From positions 1 through 64,000 of the forward strand of contig CACWHK010000010.1 in the NCBI GenBank assembly GCA_902760755.1: a stretch of DNA of 64,000 nucleotides, read 5' to 3'. Below the pieces are notes generated by a model. That model was given only the letters and a program-made list of their open reading frames with translations, had not been told where the DNA came from and did not search any database. The stretch is from an uncultured Lachnospiraceae bacterium (GTDB lineage Bacteria > Bacillota > Clostridia > Lachnospirales > Lachnospiraceae). The first letter of the stretch is position 1. The number at the start of each line of letters is the position of its first letter. A program made the translations under genes and the position numbers. Shown here one piece after another: positions 45,540 through 54,403 of this stretch.

Positions 45540-48500
45540 ACCTCATCATGAATGCTTGCCTTTCCGACAGGAGAGTTGATGATAAGATCGATCTCTCCGT
45601 TGGTGATGAGGTCGAGAATGTTCGGACGACCCTCATACAGCTTCTTCACCTTCTCGGCCGGGATACCTGCTGCATTGATGGCATCGCAGGTCTTGCCGGT
45701 TGCCAGGATCTTAAAGCCGTTATCGTACAGGATCTTAGCCACGCCCGGTGCCTCGTCGCGCTCCTGGCTGTTGACGGAGATCAGTACCGTTCCCTTAAGC
45801 GGGAGTGTAGCCTTGGCTGCTTCTTCGGACTTGAAGTAAGCACCGCCGGCGGAGAGGGATATGCCCAGAACCTCACCGGTGGACCGCATTTCCGGTCCGA
45901 GGATCGGGTCAACCTCCGGGAACATGTTGAACGGGAAGACAGCTTCCTTTACACCGTAGTACGGGATCTTGCGTTCCTTCATGGTCGGGATCGGTGACGG
46001 CTTGCCTGTCAGTTCGCCGGTAATGATCTCGGTTGCGATGGGCACCATGCGGATACCGCAAACCTTGGATACAAGCGGTACGGTACGGGATGCTCTCGGA
46101 TTAGCCTCAAGAACGAATACCTTTCCGTCCTCGATGGCATACTGCATATTCATCAGGCCGACCACGTGCATCTGCTCCGCGATCTTTCTGGTGTATTCCT
46201 TAATGGTCTGCAGATTCTCTTCGGAAATGTGCTTCGACGGCAGGATGCATGCGGAGTCACCGGAATGGATACCGGCCAGCTCGATGTGCTCCATAACTGC
46301 AGGTACGTAAGCATGGGTTCCGTCTGCAATGGCGTCTGCCTCGCATTCCAGTGCGTGGTGCAGGAACCGGTCGATCAGGATCGGACGATCCGGTGTTACA
46401 CCGACAGCTGCCTGCATGTAGCCGATCATGCTTTCATCATCATATACGACCTCCATGCCGCGTCCGCCCAGAACGTAGGAAGGACGAACCATAACCGGAT
46501 AGCCGATTCGGTTTGCAACCTCAATGGCCTCATCCACGGTGGTTGCCATGCCTGCCTCCGGCATGGGGATACCGAGCTTGTCCATGATGGCACGGAACTG
46601 ATCACGGTCCTCAGCCAGATCAATGACTGCCGGAGAGGTACCGAGGATCTTTACACCATTTCTCTCCAGATCTGCTGCCAGGTTCAGAGGTGTCTGACCA
46701 CCGAACTGAGCGATCACGCCCACCGGCTTCTCCTTCTTGTAGATGGAGAGTACGTCCTCCAGAGTCAGAGGCTCGAAATAAAGCTTATCGGAGGTATCGT
46801 AGTCGGTGGATACGGTCTCCGGATTGCAGTTAACGATGATGGTCTCGAATCCCAGCTTCTTCAGGGACTGTGCAGCATGTACGCAGCAGTAGTCGAACTC
46901 GATACCCTGACCGATACGGTTCGGACCGCCGCCCAGGATCATGACCTTCTGACGGTCCTCGTTGATCGGGTTGTTGTCCGGTGCACAGTAGGTGGAGTAG
47001 AAGTAGGAGCTATCCTCGGTTCCGCTTACATGTACGGCATCCCATGCTTCCACAACGCCGATGGCCTCGCGCTTCTCGCGGATGGCATCCTCGGATACGC
47101 CGAGGATCTCGGAGAGATACTTGTCGGAGAAACCGTCCTTCTTAGCCTGTGTCAGTGCCTCATCGGAAGGAACCTGTCCCTTAAATGCAGCAACCAGTGC
47201 CTCTTCCTCGTCTACCAGCTCCTTCATCTGCTCGATGAAGTACTTCTTTACATGTGTGATCTCATGGATCTCATCTACGGTAGCGCCCTTGCGGATCGCT
47301 TCGTACATGATGAAATGACGCTCACTGGAGGGAGTGATCAGCTGACGGAGCAGCTCCTTCTTGGAAAGGTCATAGAAGTTCTTTACATGACCCAGACCGT
47401 AGCGTCCCTTCTCAAGAGAGCGGACAGCCTTCTGGAAGGCTTCCTTATAATTCTTACCGATGGACATAACCTCGCCCACGGCACGCATCTGGGTTCCCAG
47501 CTTATCATCCACGCCCTTGAACTTTTCGAATGCCCAGCGTGCGAACTTAACAACCACATAGTCTCCGTCCGGATGATACTTATCCAGGGTTCCGTACTTT
47601 CCGCAGGGGATGTCTGCCAGGGTAAGTCCTGAAGCCAGCTTGGCGGATACGAGAGCGATGGGGAAGCCCGTCGCCTTACTTGCAAGCGCGGAAGAACGGG
47701 AGGTACGCGGATTGATCTCGATTACGATGATGCGGTCGGTCTTCGGATCATGTGCGAACTGAACGTTCGTACCGCCGATTACCTGAATGGATTCAACAAT
47801 CTTATATGCCTGCTCCTGCAGACGCTTCTGAACGTCCTCGGAAATGGTGAGCATGGGAGCGGTACAGAAGGAATCACCGGTATGGATACCCATGGGATCC
47901 ACATTTTCGATAAAGCATACGGTGATCATGTTGTTGTCCTTATCGCGGACAACCTCAAGCTCCAGCTCCTCCCATCCGGTTACGGATTCCTCGACAAGAA
48001 CCTGTCCGACCAGAGAAGCTTTAAGACCACGTGCGCAGACGGTCTGCAGCTCATCGCGGTTGTAAACCAGTCCACCGCCGGCACCACCCATGGTGTAAGC
48101 AGGACGAAGAACCACCGGATAACCGAGCTCGTCGGCAATCTTCAGCGCTTCCTCTACGGAGTAGGCAACCTCGGAACGAGCAACCTCGATGCCCAGTGCC
48201 TTCATGGTGTTCTTGAACTCGATACGGTCCTCGCCACGTTCGATGGCATCCACCTGAACACCGATTACCTGTACGTTGTATTTCTCCAGAACACCGGCTT
48301 CAGCCAACTCGGAGCAAAGATTAAGTCCTGACTGACCACCCAGATTCGGAAGAAGTGCGTCGGGACGTTCCTTGGCAATGATCGCCTCCAGCCGCTTTAC
48401 ATTTAACGGCTCAATATATGTAACATCAGCCATCTCCGGATCCGTCATGATGGTAGCCGGATTGGAATTCACCAGTACGATCTCATAGCCCAGGCTGCGA

Positions 48501-48610
48501 AGAGCCTTACATGCCTGCGTACCGGAATAATCGAACTCACACGCCTGTCCGATGACGATCGGACCGGAACCGATGATGAGTACCTTGTGGATATCTGTTC
48601 TTTGCGCCAT
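45458..48610 (-). CDS. carB: Carbamoyl-phosphate synthase large subunit, altered C-terminus
   Basis: 1050 residues. CarB makes carbamoyl phosphate from ammonia (delivered by CarA), bicarbonate and two ATP, for pyrimidine and arginine synthesis. Both ATP-grasp halves are intact: KVLIIGSGPIVIGQACEFDY and MILGGGPNRIGQGIEFDY, LRPAYTMGGAGGG and VRPSYVLGGRGMEVVYDD, ENVDPMGIHTGDS and EHIELAGIHSGDSACILPS. After LIINSPVGKASIHDE the frame continues VRQRLRVSTICSAV and stops, while the expected tail is found out of frame. About 15-20 codons of the MGS-like regulatory domain appear deleted. Catalysis may survive; allosteric control may not. ATG 48610 has GGAGG 8 nt upstream. carA is not adjacent. Confidence 0.9.
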   Translation of the reverse strand: MAQRTDIHKVLIIGSGPIVIGQACEFDYSGTQACKALRSLGYEIVLVNSNPATIMTDPEMADVTYIEPLNVKRLEAIIAKERPDALLPNLGGQSGLNLCSELAEAGVLEKYNVQVIGVQVDAIERGEDRIEFKNTMKALGIEVARSEVAYSVEEALKIADELGYPVVLRPAYTMGGAGGGLVYNRDELQTVCARGLKASLVGQVLVEESVTGWEELELEVVRDKDNNMITVCFIENVDPMGIHTGDSFCTAPMLTISEDVQKRLQEQAYKIVESIQVIGGTNVQFAHDPKTDRIIVIEINPRTSRSSALASKATGFPIALVSAKLASGLTLADIPCGKYGTLDKYHPDGDYVVVKFARWAFEKFKGVDDKLGTQMRAVGEVMSIGKNYKEAFQKAVRSLEKGRYGLGHVKNFYDLSKKELLRQLITPSSERHFIMYEAIRKGATVDEIHEITHVKKYFIEQMKELVDEEEALVAAFKGQVPSDEALTQAKKDGFSDKYLSEILGVSEDAIREKREAIGVVEAWDAVHVSGTEDSSYFYSTYCAPDNNPINEDRQKVMILGGGPNRIGQGIEFDYCCVHAAQSLKKLGFETIIVNCNPETVSTDYDTSDKLYFEPLTLEDVLSIYKKEKPVGVIAQFGGQTPLNLAADLERNGVKILGTSPAVIDLAEDRDQFRAIMDKLGIPMPEAGMATTVDEAIEVANRIGYPVMVRPSYVLGGRGMEVVYDDESMIGYMQAAVGVTPDRPILIDRFLHHALECEADAIADGTHAYVPAVMEHIELAGIHSGDSACILPSKHISEENLQTIKEYTRKIAEQMHVVGLMNMQYAIEDGKVFVLEANPRASRTVPLVSKVCGIRMVPIATEIITGELTGKPSPIPTMKERKIPYYGVKEAVFPFNMFPEVDPILGPEMRSTGEVLGISLSAGGAYFKSEEAAKATLPLKGTVLISVNSQERDEAPGVAKILYDNGFKILATGKTCDAINAAGIPAEKVKKLYEGRPNILDLITNGEIDLIINSPVGKASIHDEVRQRLRVSTICSAVTWATSIPFRSGMS

Positions 48611-48635
48611 AGTGTGTTCCTCCAAAAGATTGTTG

Positions 48636-48659
48636 CTGCGGAGCCGGGTGCTCCCGCAG
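48636..48659 (-). promoter_or_regulatory. Hairpin in the carB leader
   Basis: On the minus strand CTGCGGGAGC and GCTCCGCAG form a 9-bp stem with one bulge, between the likely start point and the carB ribosome binding site. Function is unknown; it may take part in leader regulation. Confidence 0.45.
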
Positions 48660-48669
48660 AGTCCATAGT

Positions 48670-48678
48670 ATTATAGCA
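48670..48678 (-). promoter_or_regulatory. Extended -10 promoter of carB
   Basis: On the minus strand TGCTATAAT, an extended -10 with a consensus hexamer. The -35 region (TATATA at 17 nt) is weak. Confidence 0.65.
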
Positions 48679-48740
48679 CTTATGAGAGAAAATATATAGA
48701 GGAAATTTAAAAAAGTATGGATGAAATGTTGCAAGGGTTA

Positions 48741-48749
48741 TGTTACAAT
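48741..48749 (+). promoter_or_regulatory. Extended -10 promoter of mutY
   Basis: TGTTACAAT with ATGAAA 17 nt before the hexamer. It lies 24 nt before the mutY start. Confidence 0.55.
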
Positions 48750-48773
48750 ACGAGGTGTGGTTTTTAAGGGGAT

Positions 48774-49922
48774 ATGTTTTGGATCATGGCAGGAAACGAG
48801 CAAAGGAAAAGCAAAACAACGGAGCAGCATAGGGGAAGGGAAGGAACCGTCCCGGAATGGAACGGGGAAATCCTTGCCTGGTATCCGCAGCATAAAAGAG
48901 ACCTTCCCTGGCGAAGAGACAGGGATCCTTATCATGTTTGGATCTCGGAGATCATGCTCCAGCAGACCCGCGTGGCTGCCGTGATCGGATACTATGAGCG
49001 ATTTATGAGGGAACTCCCGGATATTGAAGCCCTGGCATCCGTAGAGGATGATCGGCTGATGAAGCTCTGGGAGGGCCTTGGTTATTATAACCGTGCAAGA
49101 AATCTGAAGAAGGCAGCGCTTATGATCCTGGAGCGGTTCCGCGGGCAGTTCCCTTCGGAGCCGGAGGAGATCCGGTCCCTTCCCGGGATCGGAGATTATA
49201 CGGCAGGTGCTATCGCCTCCATATGCTTCGGAAAAGCGACACCGGCGGTGGACGGAAATGTCCTCCGTGTTTATACCCGTCTTACGGCGGATCCCTCCTG
49301 TATCGATCTGGATGCAACAAAGAAGAAGGTCCGGCAGGATATGACCCGGCTTTATGAAGAGGCAGAGCCTGAGGATAGAAGCCTTCTGACGCAGGGGTGG
49401 ATGGAGCTGGGAGCAACGGTCTGTGTCCCCAACGGAGCACCCCTTTGCACGGAGTGCCCCCTGGCAGGATCCTGCAGGGCACATCAGACAGGGAAAACGG
49501 GCGATTTTCCGGTCCGTGCAGAGAAGAAAAAAAGACGGATCGAGGAGCGGACGGTATTCGTCCTGCTCTGTGACGGAAGAGTTGCCATGCATAAGCGGCC
49601 GAAGAAGGGCCTGCTTGCAGGACTCTGGGAGTTTCCGGGCGTTGAGGGAAGACTCTCCGTCGGGGAGGCTCTGGAACGGGCAGAGGCCTGGGGCTTTGCG
49701 CCCTCCTCACCGTGGATGGAGCTCCCGTATACACACATTTTCAGCCATGTGGAATGGCATATGCATGCATTTTTCATTCACTGCGAATGCATGATAGACG
49801 AATCTAAGGAAATCGGAGGAATCACATGGTTCCTGAGAAAAGAACTGGAAGAGTCGGCGGCAGTCCCGTCGGCGTTCCGGCCGTTCCGGAACCTGCTGAA
49901 AAGCGGAGAGGGACTTTCTTAA
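48774..49922 (+). CDS. mutY: A/G-specific adenine glycosylase MutY
   Basis: 382 residues. MutY removes adenine mispaired with 8-oxoguanine. The helix-hairpin-helix glycosylase core has the catalytic Glu in WISEIMLQQTRVAAV, LPGIGDYTAGAIASI (HhH) and the catalytic Asp in PAVDGNVLRVYTRL. Four cysteines, C-x7-C-x2-C-x5-C in VCVPNGAPLCTECPLAGSC, bind a [4Fe-4S] cluster. The C-terminal Nudix-like domain recognises 8-oxoG (LLAGLWEFPGVEG). ATG 48774 has AAGGGGA very close (about 2 nt), and ATG 48786 has it too far, so the start is uncertain. The last 97 nt overlap the next gene. Confidence 0.94.
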   Translation: MFWIMAGNEQRKSKTTEQHRGREGTVPEWNGEILAWYPQHKRDLPWRRDRDPYHVWISEIMLQQTRVAAVIGYYERFMRELPDIEALASVEDDRLMKLWEGLGYYNRARNLKKAALMILERFRGQFPSEPEEIRSLPGIGDYTAGAIASICFGKATPAVDGNVLRVYTRLTADPSCIDLDATKKKVRQDMTRLYEEAEPEDRSLLTQGWMELGATVCVPNGAPLCTECPLAGSCRAHQTGKTGDFPVRAEKKKRRIEERTVFVLLCDGRVAMHKRPKKGLLAGLWEFPGVEGRLSVGEALERAEAWGFAPSSPWMELPYTHIFSHVEWHMHAFFIHCECMIDESKEIGGITWFLRKELEESAAVPSAFRPFRNLLKSGEGLS

Positions 49923-51145
49923 AAAAACTGAAGATCTTTGTTCTTCCCATCCTTCTTCTGGCCGCAATCCTGATCGGCGGGGAGATGATGCTGGAAGCCC
50001 CGGAGATTTCCGAGAATCCCGTTTTATACAGAAAAGCCGAGATGGATATGGAATCACCCACCGGTGTGGTGGTAAAGACACGGGCCCAGAAGAAGCTGGA
50101 GTCCATGAGTCTGGAGGAGAAGATCGGGCAGATGTTCGTGGTTCCGCCGGAGGCTCTGGACCGGGACTACCGGGGGACAACCTATAACGGAAAAAGAGTC
50201 CAGGGAACCGTGGTCATGAGCGATTCCCTTCGGGATAAGCTGAAGTTCTACGCACCGGGTGGGATCATCCTGTTCTCCTATAACATCATCGATCCGGACC
50301 AGACAACTGCGTTGCTGAAGGATCTGCAAAGGGAGAGTAAGATCCCGCTGCTGATCGCGGTGGATGAGGAGGGCGGTCTTGTATCCCGGATCAGCGGTAA
50401 GGCAAGCTTCGGAATTCCGGACCTGCCGGATGCCGATGAGGTGGCGGATGAGACGGAGGCCTTCAATCGCGGGGCCTATATCGGAGCCTACATGATGCAG
50501 TACGGGTTTAACTGTAACCTGGCTCCCGTCGCGGACGTAAACTCCAATCCATCAAACCGTGTCATCGGTTCCCGTGCCTTCGGAAAGGATCCGACCATCG
50601 TCGGTGGCCTGGTGGCATCGGAGATCGACGGACTCCGGCGGTCGGGAGTGATCACCACGGCGAAGCATTTCCCGGGACACGGGGATACCAGCGGTGATAC
50701 ACATCACTCCACGGTTTACGTGACAAAGAACTGGGCGGAGCTTCTGGTAGGAGAGATCATACCCTTTAAGATGGCCATTAAGGCGGATGTGGACATGATC
50801 ATGGTTGCGCATATTTCCGCCGAAAATGTAACGACGGACGGACTTCCCGCCTCCCTTTCCAATCAGCTGATCACCGGAAAGCTCCGAAAGGAGCTGGGAT
50901 TTGAAGGGGTTGTGATCACGGATTCCATGGAAATGGGAGCCATTGCGGATTACTATACACCGGCGGAAGCTACAATCCTTGCGGTGGAGGCCGGGAATGA
51001 TATCGTGCTTATGCCGGACGATTATGTGGAGGCCTACAACGGGCTGCTGGCAGCCGTACAGACGGGGAAGATCTCCGAGGCAAGGATCAACGAGAGCGTG
51101 CTCCGGATCCTTACCCTGAAGGATAAGCACGGGCTGCTGAACTGA
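49826..51145 (+). CDS. Membrane-anchored GH3 beta-N-acetylhexosaminidase
   Basis: 439 residues. A short cytoplasmic N-terminus (about 1-35) is followed by a membrane helix (LKIFVLPILLLAAILIG) and a linker. The glycoside hydrolase family 3 domain contains AVDEEGGLVSRI, APVADVNSNPSNRVIGSRAFG, AKHFPGHGDTSGDTHHS (the NagZ-type catalytic His loop) and the nucleophile Asp in GVVITDSMEMGAI. It should cleave terminal GlcNAc in peptidoglycan turnover outside the cell. The start at 49826 lies inside mutY, 97 nt before its stop, with GGAGGA 5 nt upstream; no later in-frame start precedes the membrane helix, so the overlap is real. Confidence 0.92.
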   Translation: MVPEKRTGRVGGSPVGVPAVPEPAEKRRGTFLKKLKIFVLPILLLAAILIGGEMMLEAPEISENPVLYRKAEMDMESPTGVVVKTRAQKKLESMSLEEKIGQMFVVPPEALDRDYRGTTYNGKRVQGTVVMSDSLRDKLKFYAPGGIILFSYNIIDPDQTTALLKDLQRESKIPLLIAVDEEGGLVSRISGKASFGIPDLPDADEVADETEAFNRGAYIGAYMMQYGFNCNLAPVADVNSNPSNRVIGSRAFGKDPTIVGGLVASEIDGLRRSGVITTAKHFPGHGDTSGDTHHSTVYVTKNWAELLVGEIIPFKMAIKADVDMIMVAHISAENVTTDGLPASLSNQLITGKLRKELGFEGVVITDSMEMGAIADYYTPAEATILAVEAGNDIVLMPDDYVEAYNGLLAAVQTGKISEARINESVLRILTLKDKHGLLN

Positions 51146-51182
51146 CACGGGAAGCGTGAGAAAGGAGTAAGAGGAGAGTGCC

Positions 51183-51653
51183 ATGAAGTATATACGACAG
51201 TTTCTGATCATATTATTCATTTCCTTTCTGGGAGAGGTGCTGAACTACCTGATCCCGCTGCCGATCCCGGCAAGCATTTACGGAATCCTTCTGATGTTCC
51301 TGGCACTGGAGCTCCATATCATCCCCCTTTCCGCCGTGCGCGAGACCGGGCGGTTCCTGATCGAGATCATGCCGGTCATGTTTATCCCGGCAGCGGTGGG
51401 ACTGCTCAATGCCTGGGGAATCCTGAAGCCCAACTGGCTGATCTATACGGTGATCATGTTTGCGACTACATTTATCGTCATGATCCTGTCCGGACGGATC
51501 ACACAGGCAGTGATCCGGCACGGAAAGAAGAAGGAAGGCGAAGGGGCAGAGGAAGATATCGTGGTTCCGGAGGCTTCCGGAGTAACAAGCCAGGAGGAAC
51601 CGGGTACGGAAGTTTACAGGAGCTCCGCTGAGGAAGGGGGTGACCGCTCATGA
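51183..51653 (+). CDS. lrgA: CidA/LrgA family holin-like protein
   Basis: 156 residues. Four membrane helices occupy the first 120 residues: ILFISFLGEVLNYLIPLPIP, ASIYGILLMFLALEL, FLIEIMPVMFIPAAVGLLNA and IYTVIMFATTFIVMILSGR. The pattern (IPLPIPASIYG, MPVMFIPAAVG) is the CidA/LrgA hallmark. A polar acidic tail follows. These proteins act with LrgB in murein hydrolase control or in pyruvate/small-acid transport. The stop overlaps lrgB by 4 nt. The position right after a wall hexosaminidase suggests linked wall turnover. Confidence 0.9.
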   Translation: MKYIRQFLIILFISFLGEVLNYLIPLPIPASIYGILLMFLALELHIIPLSAVRETGRFLIEIMPVMFIPAAVGLLNAWGILKPNWLIYTVIMFATTFIVMILSGRITQAVIRHGKKKEGEGAEEDIVVPEASGVTSQEEPGTEVYRSSAEEGGDRS

Positions 51654-52342
51654 AGGAATTCTTCCAGCACACGGTCTTCTTCGGCGTCTTTATCAGCCTC
51701 TTTTCCTACGGAATCGGAGTATTTCTCCGGAAGAAGACGAAGTTATCGCTGTTCAATCCGCTTCTCATCGCGATCCTGCTTACCATGGGGGTCCTGCTCT
51801 GGCTGGATATCGATTATGAAACCTATGAGGGCAGCGCAAAATACTTAAGCTATTTGCTTACTCCGGCAACCGTCAGTCTGGCAATCCCGCTCTATGAGCA
51901 GATCGAGCTTCTGAAGAAGAACTGGAAGGCGGTATTCGCGGGTATCTTCTCGGGCGTGATCGCAAGCATGGTGAGCGTGCTGCTGTTCGCTCTGGTATTT
52001 AACCTGAACCATGCGGAGTACGTGACATTTCTTCCGAAGTCCATCACTACGGCCATCGGTATGGGAGTTTCGGAGGAGCTTGGGGGTTATGTGGCCATCA
52101 CGGTGGCTGTGATCATCATTACCGGCATCATCGGAAATATCTTTGCGGAGCTGATCTGCAAGATCTTCCGGATCAAAGAGCCTATCGCAGTGGGGATCGC
52201 CATCGGATCCTCGTCCCATGCCCTCGGTACCGCGAAGGCCATGGAGATCGGAGATGTGGAGGGGGCCATGAGCAGCCTGTCCATCGTTGTGTCCGGCCTG
52301 CTTACGGTGGTTGGTGCAATGATCTTTGCAAATTTCATCTAG
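51650..52342 (+). CDS. lrgB: LrgB family membrane protein
   Basis: 230 residues, almost wholly membrane helices. Typical residues are [38 protein letters not shown] and [20 protein letters not shown], the three most conserved blocks of LrgB/CidB. It forms a pair with LrgA; ATGA overlap indicates translational coupling. The 3' end holds the promoter for the next small gene. Confidence 0.95.
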   Translation: MKEFFQHTVFFGVFISLFSYGIGVFLRKKTKLSLFNPLLIAILLTMGVLLWLDIDYETYEGSAKYLSYLLTPATVSLAIPLYEQIELLKKNWKAVFAGIFSGVIASMVSVLLFALVFNLNHAEYVTFLPKSITTAIGMGVSEELGGYVAITVAVIIITGIIGNIFAELICKIFRIKEPIAVGIAIGSSSHALGTAKAMEIGDVEGAMSSLSIVVSGLLTVVGAMIFANFI

Positions 52343-52354
52343 ATATGGTATAAT
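52326..52354 (+). promoter_or_regulatory. Promoter of the small-protein/zinc-ribbon cluster
   Basis: TTGCAA at 52326-52331, a 17-nt spacer and TATAAT at 52349-52354 preceded by TGG. One of the best promoters in the window; it overlaps the lrgB stop. Confidence 0.92.
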
Positions 52355-52416
52355 GCAGTGCATGATCATATAGATATAGAGGTTTCGGAAAGAAGCCTCG
52401 GAGAAGGAGGATACTT

Positions 52417-52656
52417 ATGGATATCAAAGCAAAAATCACGGAGATCGTGGAGAAGATCACAAAGGATGAAAGCCTGAAGCAGGAGTTCAACGAGAACCCG
52501 ACCAAGGCGATCGAGAAGGTTGCCGGCGTGGATCTTCCGGATGATGTTGTAAACGGCGCTATCGCAGGCGTTAAGGCGAAGATGACAGGGGATGCCGCAT
52601 CCGGCGCACTCAGCAAGCTGACAGGCCTGTTCGGTGGTGGTGATAAGACCGAATAA
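52417..52656 (+). CDS. Small protein resembling NHLP/Nif11 leader peptides
   Basis: 79 residues. A helical N-terminal part, then LKQEFNENPTKAIEKVAGVD and LPDDVV, which resembles the (F/L)xxxLxxNPxxAlxxxxGvxLP pattern of nitrile-hydratase-type leader peptides. The C-terminus ends SKLTGLFGGGDKTE without a Cys/Ser/Thr-rich core, so a RiPP precursor role is doubtful. A strong AGAAGGAGG precedes ATG. It is the first gene after its own strong promoter; a zinc-ribbon protein begins 21 nt later. I assign no function; it could be a small stress or membrane-associated protein. Confidence 0.75.
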   Translation: MDIKAKITEIVEKITKDESLKQEFNENPTKAIEKVAGVDLPDDVVNGAIAGVKAKMTGDAASGALSKLTGLFGGGDKTE

Positions 52657-52677
52657 CTCGGGGAAAAGGAAAAGAGT

Positions 52678-53523
52678 ATGAAATGTACGGTCTGTGGGGG
52701 TGAGTTTTCGGATGGACTTTCCGTATGTCCGATCTGCGGTATGGCAGTTTCTTCGGCTTCGGGAAGCGGGGCAGAAACCCCCAAAGCGAAGTATACAATG
52801 GCCGGAGGAAATGCAGCTCCGGCAAATCCGTTCGGGATGGATCCTTCAAATAAGGAAGCCCGTGCGGCCCAGGAGCAGGCGCTGAGAGGATTGGAAATGG
52901 AGGCGCGGATCCTGGATGATGAGCCCGGCAGCGGAGCGGGTGGCTACGGTGCCGGTGCTTATGGTGCAGGCGCTTACGGCGCGGGAGCAGGAGGCTACGG
53001 TGCAGGCCCTTACGGCCCGGGGAACGGCCCGGAGCAACGTCCGCTGGACTTCTCGGCATTTGAATCCTCAAATGACCCATTCCGGCAGATGGTGGGCGGA
53101 GCTAAGACGGCATCGCCTCCGAAGAACAATAACACAACGCTGATCGTGATCCTTTCCGTAGCGATTGCATCGGTTGTTGTGCTTCTGGTACTCTGGAAGA
53201 CCGGAGTGATCGGAGGCGGAAACCACGGCATGAACGGTACCTACCGGTTTAGTAATGCCGTAACAGGGGAGCAGGTCCTCACTGCAGATCAGTTTAAGCA
53301 GTACGGCATGGACGTTTCGGATTTCATGCTTGAGGTGGACGGAAACAATGCAACCGTCCGGCTGATGGGAAGATCCGGAGTGGGAAAGATCGAGTTTGAA
53401 GACGGCGGAAAGGTTACCATCAAAGACGCCCGGGAGGAGTTTACCGGAACCTACAGTGTAACGGAGGGAACCATTACCCTGATGCAGGATGGGGTCAGTC
53501 TCGTCTTTAAACGAGTGGAGTAA
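52678..53523 (+). CDS. Zinc-ribbon single-pass protein with external beta domain (paralogue 1)
   Basis: 281 residues in four parts. A zinc ribbon at the N-terminus (C3, C6, C17, C20 in CTVCGG and CPICGM). A disordered Gly/Ala/Tyr-rich stretch with repeated GAYGAG units (about 80-118). One membrane helix (LIVILSVAIASVVVLLVLW). A C-terminal beta domain of about 95 residues (NGTYRFSNAV through SLVFKRVE), which should be outside the cell. The same plan, with the same Cys spacing, is seen in the gene at 53628, and a ribbon-less version at 54404. Similar zinc-ribbon/membrane/beta proteins are common and unstudied in Lachnospiraceae. It may be an envelope sensor or an anchor; no enzymatic motif is seen. 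Confidence 0.8.
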   Translation: MKCTVCGGEFSDGLSVCPICGMAVSSASGSGAETPKAKYTMAGGNAAPANPFGMDPSNKEARAAQEQALRGLEMEARILDDEPGSGAGGYGAGAYGAGAYGAGAGGYGAGPYGPGNGPEQRPLDFSAFESSNDPFRQMVGGAKTASPPKNNNTTLIVILSVAIASVVVLLVLWKTGVIGGGNHGMNGTYRFSNAVTGEQVLTADQFKQYGMDVSDFMLEVDGNNATVRLMGRSGVGKIEFEDGGKVTIKDAREEFTGTYSVTEGTITLMQDGVSLVFKRVE

Positions 53524-53551
53524 ACGCTATACAAATTTCTAAATTTAATTG

Positions 53552-53580
53552 ATGAAATCGTAAACAGTATATGTTATAAT
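53552..53580 (+). promoter_or_regulatory. Promoter of the second zinc-ribbon gene
   Basis: Consensus TATAAT at 53575-53580 preceded by TGT (extended -10). The -35 is ATGAAA at 17 nt or TTGATG at 20 nt. Confidence 0.75.
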
Positions 53581-53627
53581 CTTCAGAAGTAACTGAAAAC
53601 CATAATTAAGGATGGAGGAATTTTCTT

Positions 53628-54296
53628 ATGACTTGTAACGTATGTGGAGCAGAGATCCCCGCAGGCGCAGCAACATGTCCGGTATGTGGTGCTCCGGCAC
53701 CGATGGCAGACCCGGCTCAGGGCGGCTATCCGATGAATGGCGGTGCAGCACCGACGAATCCGTTTGGGGCGGATCCGGCAGCAAATCAGGCACCCATGGG
53801 TGCAAATCCGTATGGCGGATATGATCAGGCTCAGGCACCGTTTGATCCGAATCAGGCAAACTATGACCCGTATGCACAGGTAGCCCCGAATCCGGCAGCA
53901 GCTCCGAAGAAGAGCCACACCGGTCTCATCATCGGTATCTGCTGTGGTGTCGCAGTGGTTGCAGCAGTGATCATTATGTGGGCCCTTGGTGTATTCGGCG
54001 GCGGCTCGGGTGCTGACGGAACCTACAAGTTCGAGAGTGCTCAGGCTATGGGTATGACCATGGACGCTGATACAATGAAGACCTTTGGCGTTGATGTAAG
54101 TGACTTCTATATCAAGATCAGCGGAGACAAGGCAACCATCAACCTGATGGGCAGCGGCGGAGATTGTGAAGTCAAGATCGACGGCAGCACCATCACATTT
54201 ACGGAAAACAGCAGAACAATCACAGGTACGTATGATTCCGGAGCCGGTACCATCACCGTTGAAGAGGGTGGTGCCAAGATGGTATTCAAGAAATAG
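53628..54296 (+). CDS. Zinc-ribbon single-pass protein with external beta domain (paralogue 2)
   Basis: 222 residues. Zinc ribbon C3, C6, C17, C20 (CNVCGAE, CPVCGAP), identical in spacing to the upstream paralogue. A Pro/Asn/Gln/Ala-rich linker follows (GANPYGGYDQAQAPFDPNQA), then a membrane helix (GLIIGICCGVAVVAAVIIMW). The beta domain (DGTYKFESAQ to AKMVFKK) aligns with that of paralogue 1: both have FGVDVSDF or YGMDVSDF, then ATINLMG or ATVRLMG, and end in VFK. It has its own promoter and a terminator after the stop, so it can be expressed alone. The function is unknown. Confidence 0.8.
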   Translation: MTCNVCGAEIPAGAATCPVCGAPAPMADPAQGGYPMNGGAAPTNPFGADPAANQAPMGANPYGGYDQAQAPFDPNQANYDPYAQVAPNPAAAPKKSHTGLIIGICCGVAVVAAVIIMWALGVFGGGSGADGTYKFESAQAMGMTMDADTMKTFGVDVSDFYIKISGDKATINLMGSGGDCEVKIDGSTITFTENSRTITGTYDSGAGTITVEEGGAKMVFKK

Positions 54297-54337
54297 TGAT
54301 CTGATATGAGTCGCCGGACGAGCGGACTCGTAGATGG

Positions 54338-54365
54338 CAGGCGGCCGGATGGCCGCCTGTCTTTC
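54338..54365 (+). terminator. Terminator after paralogue 2
   Basis: CAGGCGGCC pairs with GGCCGCCTG around a GGAT loop, followed by TCTTTCG. Very GC-rich stem, moderate T-run. Confidence 0.8.
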
Positions 54366-54403
54366 GTAGAAGCAGGTATCCTGTAAGTAAAGAGGGATGA
54401 GGC

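Noticed and set aside
46166..47632. A 488-residue open frame antisense to carB
   Set aside because: It lies wholly inside the well-conserved carB coding region and is a by-product of its codon use.
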